Positions 1 to 5,266 of a DNA stretch of 6,051 nucleotides are shown piece after piece. Under the pieces are notes generated by a model that saw only the letters and a list, made by a program, of their open reading frames with translations, was not told the origin of the DNA and made no database searches. Position 1 is the first letter of the stretch, and every line of letters starts with the position of its first letter. Location: assembly GCA_023265495.1 (NCBI GenBank), contig JAHFTP010000109.1, positions 1 to 6,051 on the forward strand, written 5' to 3'. Origin of the DNA: Chlamydiota bacterium. GTDB taxonomy: Bacteria; Chlamydiota; Chlamydiia; Chlamydiales; Rhabdochlamydiaceae. A program made the translations under genes and the position numbers.

Positions 1-1
1 G

Positions 2-511
2 CCTTCCCCAAAAGATAAGACCTTTGCAGAAGCCCTGCAAGGCAAAATCCTTGCGCTGGATGCCTTAGCTCAGAGAGTCTCTCAACTCAAACGAGAGGGG
101 AAGACCATTGTTACGCTCAACGGCTCTTTTGATCTTCTTCATGCAGGACATCTGGAAATGATTTATCAAGCCTCCTTGCAAGGGGATATTTTACTTATAG
201 CCCTCAATAGTGATAAGTCGATACAGGAGTACAAAAGTCCCCTCCGTCCCATCATTCCTTTGAGCTATAGGTTGCAGATGGTAGCTGCATTAGAGATGGT
301 GTCGTACGTGACATGGTTTGAGGAGACGGACCCAAGAGAGTGGCTTAAGAAGATAGAGCCGAGCGTCCATGTCAATGGGGCAGAATATGGAGAAAATTGT
401 ATAGAAGCAGAAGTGGTCAAAGCTGGAGGAGGTAGAGTACATATCGTATCTTTGCTGCCTGGTCTTTCCACATCCTTTATTATTAAAAAGATTATGGACA
501 CATGCGCTTAG
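2..511 (+). CDS. RfaE2/HldE C-terminal-like nucleotidyltransferase, 5' partial
   Basis: The frame is open from the window edge to TAG at 509-511, giving 169 visible residues. No ATG, GTG or TTG lies in frame before codon 158, so the start is upstream of the window; an ATG at 158 would cut off the active site. The nucleotide-binding motif NGSFDLLHAGHL contains the HxGH signature of the cytidylyltransferase fold. It is followed by LNSDKS, a KSPLRPI stretch and STSFIIKKI near the end, in the same order as the C-terminal domain of HldE (standalone form RfaE2), which adenylylates heptose 1-phosphate to ADP-heptose in the cytoplasm. Two family positions differ: the usual GCFD is GSFD, and the usual VKGGDY is VNGAEY. 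The substrate may therefore not be heptose. Whether an N-terminal kinase domain exists cannot be seen; the linker-like first 35 residues suggest a standalone protein. The 3' end overlaps the rhomboid gene by 10 bases. Confidence 0.8.
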   Translation, partial: PSPKDKTFAEALQGKILALDALAQRVSQLKREGKTIVTLNGSFDLLHAGHLEMIYQASLQGDILLIALNSDKSIQEYKSPLRPIIPLSYRLQMVAALEMVSYVTWFEETDPREWLKKIEPSVHVNGAEYGENCIEAEVVKAGGGRVHIVSLLPGLSTSFIIKKIMDTCA

Positions 512-1668
512 TTGGTGAATTTACAGAAGAAAAGCAGGCTTTTACCTTTTCTTCCTTCCTGCATAAAGAAGGGATCAATAACATTTACGAACCTTTTGAG
601 GAGGTTTCTCCTCCGAGGAAAGGGTTTCGTATTTGGGTCTATGAGGAAGATCAATTTAACAGGGCAAGTGCTTTACTTGACGAGTACAAGCAAGATCCGA
701 CCCATGTCCGCTTTGAATCTCTTGCCGGCATTTTCTCTAAACCTCTTGCTTCTGTAGAAATCTCTCAAGAATTCAAAGAAGAAGAGCAGGGAAAAGCACT
801 CAAGTTGCTTATTAAAAAGAGAGCCACCCCTTTTTCTTATATGCTCACGAATTTCTTTCTTTTATTGTGTGTGTTTTTATTCATGTGGAATAACCTGCAA
901 GAGGCAGACATCATTAAAACAAAAGGAGCTCTTGCAGCGGAGATGGGGCTTACTCCTTTGCAAGAGGAGCTGATGTTTGACTTCCCTCAGGCGGCAATCC
1001 TTCTCGGAGAGTTTTTACAAACGTATCCCATACAATCCTACCACGAACTCAAGGACCTGCCCTCCGATGCTAGGTCTTGTTATCAGAAAATTGAAGCGGT
1101 GCCTTATTGGAAGGGATGGTATGACGCGCTAGAGGAGTCTGAAGAAAAAAAACTCCCCACAAACCAAAAGATACCGATGTTTGAAAAAATCGGACAAGGG
1201 GAGTATTGGCGGCTATTTACTCCCTGCCTTCTCCATAGAGACTTTCTCCATATTCTTTTTAATATGGCATGGCTTTGGATTTTAGGAAGGCAGATAGAGG
1301 AGCGAGTGCGCCGCTACAAGATCCTTATTTTGTTTGTAGTGGTAGGAGTGATATCCAATGTTGCGCAATATTTAACCAGTGGCCCTTATTTTCTTGGGTT
1401 TTCAGGGATTGTGGTAGGGATGGCAGGTTTCATATGGAGTAGGCAGAAAATAGCTCCTTGGGAAGGGTATCCCCTTCAGAAGTCGACCATTCTATTTATC
1501 TTATTTTTTGTATTGGCGATGTTTGGATTAGAGCTAGTTTCTTTTATTTTGCAGGCGCTTTCCATTACGAAGAGCTCTCCCAACATTGCCAATATAGCCC
1601 ACCTTATAGGTGGGATGGTAGGGATTGTCATGGGAAGAAGTCGTTTTTTTTCTCGTGGTGATGCATGA
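502..1668 (+). CDS. glpG: GlpG-like rhomboid intramembrane serine protease
   Basis: Inner-membrane serine protease that cleaves transmembrane segments of other proteins. Residues 1-70 resemble the small cytoplasmic N-terminal domain of E. coli GlpG. About six membrane segments follow, near 112-129, 247-262, 273-291, 299-313, 328-351 and 362-378. The catalytic set is complete: Ser301 in GFSG, His367 in NIAHLIGG, and the oxyanion-side HxxxN motif as His250 and Asn254, with His245 also matching GlpG. WRLFTP at 236-241 is the conserved stretch before membrane segment 2. At 388 residues it is over 100 longer than E. coli GlpG (276). The extra length lies mostly between segments 1 and 2 (about 130-235), a soluble part expected on the periplasmic side. 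ATG 502 has no good Shine-Dalgarno sequence, so translation is probably coupled to the preceding gene, which it overlaps by 10 bases. The physiological substrate is unknown. Two 8-base homopolymers (1145-1152 and 1644-1651) lie inside the gene. Confidence 0.93.
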   Translation: MRLVGEFTEEKQAFTFSSFLHKEGINNIYEPFEEVSPPRKGFRIWVYEEDQFNRASALLDEYKQDPTHVRFESLAGIFSKPLASVEISQEFKEEEQGKALKLLIKKRATPFSYMLTNFFLLLCVFLFMWNNLQEADIIKTKGALAAEMGLTPLQEELMFDFPQAAILLGEFLQTYPIQSYHELKDLPSDARSCYQKIEAVPYWKGWYDALEESEEKKLPTNQKIPMFEKIGQGEYWRLFTPCLLHRDFLHILFNMAWLWILGRQIEERVRRYKILILFVVVGVISNVAQYLTSGPYFLGFSGIVVGMAGFIWSRQKIAPWEGYPLQKSTILFILFFVLAMFGLELVSFILQALSITKSSPNIANIAHLIGGMVGIVMGRSRFFSRGDA

Positions 1669-2570
1669 CAGTGCGCGATATTACCATACTAGGCTCTTCC
1701 AGCCAACAGCCGACAAGGATGCGCAATCATGGGGGCTATCTTGTTCGCTGGAATGATGAAGGGTTGTTGTTCGATCCGGGGGAGGGAACGCAAAGACAGT
1801 TCATCTTTGCAGATACAGCTCCCACCTGCGTAACGAGAATTTTTGTCAGCCACTTCCATGGAGACCATTGTTTGGGTCTTGGCTCCATGCTTATGCGTCT
1901 GAATCTAGATAAGGTCACCCATCCTATCCACTGTTACTATCCCGCTAGTGGAAAGGTGTATTTTGATCGTCTCAGGTATGGGACGATCTATCATGAGCAT
2001 ATCCATGTGATCGAGCATCCCGTGGACAAAGATGGATGGGTAGAAGAAGATGGGAAGTTCAAGATAGAGGCATTTTTCTTACACCATGGGGTAGATAACA
2101 TTGGATGGCGCATTACTGAGCCGGACACTCACAAGTTCGAGAAAAATAAACTCAAGGCATTGGGTATAGAAGGTCCCATGGTTCGTCAGCTGGAAAAAGA
2201 GGGTCGAATCTCTCTAGGAGGGAAAATCATTACCTTAGATGAGGTCAGCTATATAAGAAAAGGAGATGTTCTTGCTATTGTCATCGATTCTTTGCCCTGT
2301 GAGGGAATCTATAAGATAGCCAAGGATGCAAAGGTGTTTATTTGTGAGAGCACCTATCTGGAAAGACATAAAGACCTAGCGGAAAAGCATTTCCATCTCA
2401 CTGCAAAACAGGCGGCAGAGATAGCTAAAAAATCTCATGTGCAGCAACTCCTCCTAACACATTTTTCTGCCAGATACCAAGATTTAGCAGAATTTGCTGC
2501 TGAAGCCGGCGCTGTTTTCCCAGGCGTATGGATTGCAGAGGATTTGAAACGTTTCCCCTTTGCCAAATAG
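1665..2570 (+). CDS. rnz: Ribonuclease Z (tRNA 3' endonuclease), short form
   Basis: Cytoplasmic zinc endonuclease of the metallo-beta-lactamase fold that cuts the 3' trailer from tRNA precursors. The metal-binding motif HFHGDH at 63-68 supplies His63, His65, Asp67 and His68. Further ligands are expected at His140 (FFLHH), Asp208 (VIDS) and His266 (LLLTHFSARY), spaced almost as in Bacillus subtilis RNase Z. The N-terminal PTRMRNHGGYLV stretch, the GIEGP segment at 167-171 and HLTAKQAAEIA from 244 are also typical of RNase Z rather than other metallo-beta-lactamase proteins. At 301 residues it matches the short bacterial form, which works as a dimer. The start ATG overlaps the rhomboid stop as ATGA, with no strong Shine-Dalgarno sequence, so translation is likely coupled. 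Its TAG stop directly abuts the stop of the converging minus-strand gene. Chlamydial homologues were once labelled sulfohydrolase (atsA); the motif set argues for RNase Z. Confidence 0.95.
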   Translation: MTVRDITILGSSSQQPTRMRNHGGYLVRWNDEGLLFDPGEGTQRQFIFADTAPTCVTRIFVSHFHGDHCLGLGSMLMRLNLDKVTHPIHCYYPASGKVYFDRLRYGTIYHEHIHVIEHPVDKDGWVEEDGKFKIEAFFLHHGVDNIGWRITEPDTHKFEKNKLKALGIEGPMVRQLEKEGRISLGGKIITLDEVSYIRKGDVLAIVIDSLPCEGIYKIAKDAKVFICESTYLERHKDLAEKHFHLTAKQAAEIAKKSHVQQLLLTHFSARYQDLAEFAAEAGAVFPGVWIAEDLKRFPFAK

Positions 2571-2819
2571 TCATCCGTAAGGGTTTTCTAGGTCGTCAGA
2601 GAGGATCTCTAACTCCCTGATGAGAGAGCCTGTGGGGTCCGGGTATTCTACAAACGTATGCATGATTTGGCTTAAATGGGAAGAAGCTATGCCCTCTTCC
2701 GTGAAGCTGATCGCTGCGCTGAGGAGGGTGATGTCCTTATTTGTCTCCGGGATAGAGAGGGGTTGGTTGAGGATGTTGTGAATAATGATAGCAGCATCTT
2801 TTAGATTTTCTTCTAGCAT
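2571..2819 (-). CDS. Small hypothetical protein, second gene of two-gene operon
   Basis: I do not recognise this protein. It has 82 residues from ATG 2819, acidic and leucine/isoleucine rich, with no signal peptide or membrane segment. It looks mostly helical: helix-like stretches run from the start to about 20 and again around 30-75, separated by a proline-containing turn (QPLSIPETNKD). It ends in NPYG. A GTG nine bases further upstream (2828) is also in frame and would overlap the previous stop as GTGA. The Shine-Dalgarno AAGGAG lies only 1 base from that GTG but 10 bases from the ATG, so the ATG is preferred. The gap to the upstream small gene is 5 bases, so the two are surely co-transcribed and their products may act together. 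The TGA stop sits directly against the rnz stop of the opposite strand. Secretion chaperone-like partners are one possibility from size and helicity alone; this is a guess. Confidence 0.72.
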   Translation of the reverse strand: MLEENLKDAAIIIHNILNQPLSIPETNKDITLLSAAISFTEEGIASSHLSQIMHTFVEYPDPTGSLIRELEILSDDLENPYG

Positions 2820-2824
2820 AACGA

Positions 2825-3055
2825 TCACGCTCCTTGAATTTGTTGGACATCATCTCGTAAACCTAGGATCTTTTCTGCCATCTCCTGTAAGAAGGCTGGG
2901 TTTTCACACTGGGCCGGGTTTTGTAGTAGGTTGTGTAGTTGCTCTGTTACGGCGTTGAGTTGTTCTTGGAGAGACTGTGCTTTTGCTAAAGTGTTGGGGG
3001 AAATAGTAGGAAAAGAGGGGGGAAGAGTGGAGTGTCCTGCTATGGGTCGTACCAT
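2825..3055 (-). CDS. Small hypothetical helical protein, first gene of two-gene operon
   Basis: I do not recognise this protein. It has 76 residues. The first 20 are rich in proline, serine and threonine and look disordered. From about residue 21 there are two probable amphipathic helices (about 22-45 and 53-73) rich in leucine, glutamine and glutamate, which could form a hairpin or short coiled coil. It contains one cysteine and no membrane segment. ATG 3055 is the only standard start in this frame, because a stop follows upstream with no other ATG, GTG or TTG between. A purine-rich AAGAGG lies 4 bases before it. A convincing promoter lies about 75 bases upstream. The downstream gene begins 5 bases after this stop. 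A 69-codon frame on the opposite strand overlaps it but is the less likely gene, since the minus frame has the promoter, the ribosome site and tight packing with its partner. Confidence 0.7.
   Translation of the reverse strand: MVRPIAGHSTLPPSFPTISPNTLAKAQSLQEQLNAVTEQLHNLLQNPAQCENPAFLQEMAEKILGLRDDVQQIQGA
2830..2835 (-). promoter_or_regulatory. Shine-Dalgarno AAGGAG deciding the start of the 82-residue gene
   Basis: The minus strand reads AAGGAG here, inside the last codons of the upstream small gene. It is 1 base from the in-frame GTG at 2828 and 10 bases from the ATG at 2819. The first distance is too short for ribosome placement and the second is slightly long but usable, so the ATG is the better start. 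Confidence 0.6.
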
Positions 3056-3128
3056 GGAGCCTCTTGGGTTGAAAGGCGCTATTTTTTCTAAGGAGAGGCT
3101 TTTCCTAGCCTATCCCTATCTTTTTTCC

Positions 3129-3157
3129 TTATTACGTTGAAAAGTAAATATTGTCAA
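3129..3157 (-). promoter_or_regulatory. Sigma-70-type promoter of the small-protein operon
   Basis: On the minus strand a perfect -35 hexamer TTGACA (3152-3157) is followed by a 17-base spacer and TAATAA (3129-3134) as a weak -10 (three of six match TATAAT). Transcription would begin near 3122 and leave an untranslated leader of about 67 bases. The leader contains a small inverted repeat, AGGCT and AGCCT around a 6-base loop (3096-3111). The -35 lies in TTGTTGACAA, an imperfect palindrome that could also be an operator half-site. No other minus-strand gene start is near, so the target is the two-gene operon. Confidence 0.55.
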
Positions 3158-3295
3158 CAAGCGAGGAATGTTTTTTAGTTTATGTCTCTTGAGTTCTTTA
3201 AATTGTTGTATAATAACTAATTAAGAAAATGGATGTTTTTAATTATGTGTTTTTGAATCCAAGTGTTGTCGTGTTTGTTATGATTAATTCAATAA

Positions 3296-3466
3296 CAACC
3301 AAAACAGATACCTCTCAAGAAAACCTGTCTTCTTTTGGAGCTTATTAACCAAGCACAAGGACAGCCGTTATAGTGGGACTTGGATAGCTTTCCTCATAAA
3401 AAGACTGCCGCAAATAACCTGAAAAAGTATATCCAATCAATGCTTGGAGCGTGGCGCATCCAGTAG
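3296..3466 (+). pseudogene. Possible degraded reading frame with one internal stop
   Basis: Between TAA at 3293-3295 and TAG at 3464-3466 one plus frame reads as 25 codons, a TAG at 3371-3373, then 30 codons. Both halves have ordinary protein-like composition, for example LLLELINQAQGQPL before the stop and NNLKKYIQSMLGAWRIQ after it, the latter resembling an amphipathic helix. There is no ATG, GTG or TTG suitable as a start at the left end. It could be the 3' remnant of a gene interrupted by the region's rearrangement, or chance. I cannot name a family. It ends 8 bases before the stop of the converging ATPase gene. Confidence 0.2.
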
Positions 3467-3474
3467 AAAGCCGA

Positions 3475-5154
3475 CTAGTGTCTAAATTTTGAGCGGATGA
3501 GAACCTCTTTGCCCTCAAAAGCGAAGCCTAGAAATAAAATGTGCTGAGTACCGCGGCTAAGAAGTTCCTGATCATATCGTCTTTCTTCAATCTGTTTAAG
3601 AGCAGAATCTGCCGCAGCTTCCAATTTTATTTTCTCGAATTTGCCAATTTTTTTGAATTCCATGATGATACCGAGCTTTTTTGGCTCTTTAGGGATTAAC
3701 ATCACATCATATCTGCCAAGACCACTTTCGCGATTGGACTTTACTTCATATTGATCTTTTAGGCCGATGAGCATTCCTAAGATAAATGCATGGTAGATTT
3801 TTTCCGATTCCTCAGATGGCACATCAAAAACAGAGACAGAAGAACTCATGAATTCTTGAAAAATCTGAGAAAACGTATCGACATCTCCACTCGTCAAGCT
3901 GCTTAGCAGTAGTCGATATTTACGTTCGCGGATGCTCTTTTCAAACCAATCCACAACCATGGAGTTGTATAACTCTGCCACCTCAATATTGGGAATGCGA
4001 AGATGGCAGGGAATCCCATAAGAGGGGGCTGCATCCAGTGTTACATAGCCGCTATAGAGAAGCAATGACCAGATAGCATTGGAGCTATCCTCCAAGTTTG
4101 TAAATACAATTCCCTCTTCGATTTTCTTGGCGATGATACCGCCTTTCATCAGTTCTTCGATGTCTACCTTTAGATCTTCTGTTCCCTTTGTAATAAGCTC
4201 TTTCATAAGAGCATTATCGCTGGTATTGACCCAATAAGGAGCTAGAGCTCCTTCTTCGGCTATGCATTTTAATACAGACCAAGGGTTGTAGATTCCCCCG
4301 CAAGATCCGACGCGGTAGCCATCATACCACTTTCTGATTTCAGGAAGCCTATCTAGAAGTCCATATTCCTGTAGAAGTGTGCTAACTTCCGATTCCAACA
4401 GGCCAAACTTGTCACTGAATGTCTCGCTCAAGGGAGTAAAGGAGCTGATATTATTGAGTCCTGAAAAGATGCTTTCTTTTGCAATGCGCAAGATGCCAGT
4501 GAGTACACCCCTCTCAAGATGGGTGTTATCCTTAAGAGCTGCCGAGAGCCAATTGCGTAAAAAAGAGATGAGCTTATCGTAATATCTACCGATATAGGCA
4601 GCATGTGCAGGAGTGTCATACTCATCAATTAGCAGAACAACCTTTTTCTTGTGGTAGCGGTGAAGCCAATCCATGAGAAGTTTAAGGCTTGCTTCTGTTA
4701 GAGTTTGTTTGCTCTCTTTACGAACAACAGTTAAGAAATCCTCTTTTTCTTGCTCCGTTAGCACATTAGCTTCCAAGATATAACGATGACGTTCAAATTC
4801 CTCAGCAATGAGCCTACATAGGGAAGAAAAAGTTTCTTCCCAGGAGGAATGCTTAACATCTTTGAGGGAGAGGAATATGACAGGGAATTGTCCTTGCATA
4901 GCCCGATACTTCTCATGCGTCCAAATGTTTAAGTTTTTAAATAAATAACTTGTATCTTTTTCGCTTTTTTCAAAAAAATAACGTACCATCGAGAGATTTA
5001 ACGTTTTGCCAAAACGGCGCATGCGAGGGATGAGTGCTCCAAGAGTTCCTTTTTCAACAAGTTCTTGAATGAAGAGCGTTTTATCGACATAGACATAGCC
5101 GTCATCAATCAATTGTTTAAAATCGCTGATCCCGATCGGAAGTGGTTTTTTCAT
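3475..5154 (-). CDS. AAA-ATPase-like protein with C-terminal PD-(D/E)XK nuclease-like domain (DUF1703)
   Basis: The 559-residue product has the full architecture of the AAA-ATPase-like/DUF1703 family. Numbered from ATG 5154, it opens with the family signature KPLPIGISDFKQLI and VYVDKT, then a Walker A of the family's unusual type, RRFGKT at 46-51. Walker B is VVLLIDEYD at 172-180, and GILRIAKESIFSGLNN follows near 220-235. The C-terminal domain carries SNRESGLGRYD (473-483, Asp483) and an EFK motif (Glu499, Lys501), the expected PD-(D/E)XK catalytic set, so neither activity looks lost. No signal peptide or membrane segment is visible; it should be cytoplasmic. The family is repeated in many gut and intracellular bacteria and its biological role is not established; nuclease activity is predicted from fold only. 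A longer frame from TTG 5166 exists, but GGGGA five bases before ATG 5154 and the usual family N-terminus favour the ATG. It stands alone, 112 bases downstream of the methyltransferase gene. Confidence 0.9.
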   Translation of the reverse strand: MKKPLPIGISDFKQLIDDGYVYVDKTLFIQELVEKGTLGALIPRMRRFGKTLNLSMVRYFFEKSEKDTSYLFKNLNIWTHEKYRAMQGQFPVIFLSLKDVKHSSWEETFSSLCRLIAEEFERHRYILEANVLTEQEKEDFLTVVRKESKQTLTEASLKLLMDWLHRYHKKKVVLLIDEYDTPAHAAYIGRYYDKLISFLRNWLSAALKDNTHLERGVLTGILRIAKESIFSGLNNISSFTPLSETFSDKFGLLESEVSTLLQEYGLLDRLPEIRKWYDGYRVGSCGGIYNPWSVLKCIAEEGALAPYWVNTSDNALMKELITKGTEDLKVDIEELMKGGIIAKKIEEGIVFTNLEDSSNAIWSLLLYSGYVTLDAAPSYGIPCHLRIPNIEVAELYNSMVVDWFEKSIRERKYRLLLSSLTSGDVDTFSQIFQEFMSSSVSVFDVPSEESEKIYHAFILGMLIGLKDQYEVKSNRESGLGRYDVMLIPKEPKKLGIIMEFKKIGKFEKIKLEAAADSALKQIEERRYDQELLSRGTQHILFLGFAFEGKEVLIRSKFRH

Positions 5155-5159
5155 ATAAT

Positions 5160-5164
5160 TCCCC
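5160..5164 (-). promoter_or_regulatory. Ribosome binding site GGGGA deciding the ATPase start
   Basis: The minus strand reads GGGGA, five bases before ATG 5154. It overlaps the alternative in-frame TTG at 5164-5166, for which no Shine-Dalgarno sequence is visible upstream. The TTG start would add only four residues (MGNY) that are not part of the family's usual opening. Confidence 0.6.
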
Positions 5165-5201
5165 AATACAAGTAGTGTATCTAAAGTTAAGAAAAAACAG
5201 G

Positions 5202-5220
5202 TAGAAAATTGTATTTGCAG
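5202..5220. repeat. Imperfect copy of the methyltransferase gene 3' end
   Basis: TAGAAAATTGT at 5202-5212 recurs exactly at 5272-5282, and TTGCAG follows it at both places (5215-5220 and 5290-5295), with 5 extra bases in the second copy. The copy at 5272-5295 is the tail of the methyltransferase coding sequence; this one lies in the gap before the ATPase gene. CAGGCTATTT (5218-5227) and CAGCCTATTT (5255-5264) add a second near-repeat in the same gap. A local tandem duplication or a scar of insertion would explain this; AT-rich chance similarity is possible. Confidence 0.4.
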
Positions 5221-5266
5221 GCTATTTAGTAGTTTTTTTTAAGTTTCCTTTTGTCAGCCTATTTTC

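Larger units (their letters stand above)
3056..3474. other. 419-base AT-rich intergenic region
   Basis: No gene can be firmly supported here. The left part holds the leader and promoter of the small-protein operon. Around 3160-3300 the sequence is very AT-rich, with an isolated perfect TATAAT on the plus strand (3209-3214) but no good -35 at the proper distance (TTGAGT at 3189-3194 leaves only 14 bases). The right part (3296-3466) holds a possible broken reading frame, described separately. A stem-loop can form at 3445-3462 (TGGAGCG, loop TGG, CGC-A-TCCA, one bulged base), just past the end of the minus-strand ATPase gene. It has no T-run on either strand, so it is a poor intrinsic terminator. 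No tRNA-like cloverleaf was seen. Confidence 0.6.

Noticed and set aside
265..501. 78-codon minus-strand frame
   Set aside because: Lies entirely within the plus-strand nucleotidyltransferase, has no family-like motifs and no ribosome site.
158..511. ATG at 158 as the start of the nucleotidyltransferase
   Set aside because: It removes the HAGH nucleotide-binding motif, which lies in the same open frame upstream; the real start is outside the window.
2826..2828. GTG start for the downstream small gene, giving 85 residues
   Set aside because: The Shine-Dalgarno sequence is only 1 base away; the in-frame ATG at 2819 is better placed.
2931..3140. 69-codon plus-strand frame opposite the small-protein operon
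   Set aside because: Cysteine-rich composition typical of an antisense shadow; the minus frame has a promoter, ribosome site and tight coupling to its partner.
3209..3214. TATAAT as a confident plus-strand promoter
   Set aside because: No acceptable -35 at 16-18 bases, AT-rich surroundings, and no supported gene downstream.
3445..3462. Stem-loop as an intrinsic terminator of the ATPase gene
   Set aside because: Stem is short with a bulge and neither strand has a following T-run.
3056..3474. tRNA, riboswitch or CRISPR array in the intergenic region
   Set aside because: No cloverleaf, no regularly spaced repeats and no recognisable riboswitch core were seen.
5164..5166. TTG start of the ATPase gene, giving 563 residues
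   Set aside because: It overlaps the probable ribosome site of ATG 5154 and the extra residues are not part of the family's usual N-terminus.
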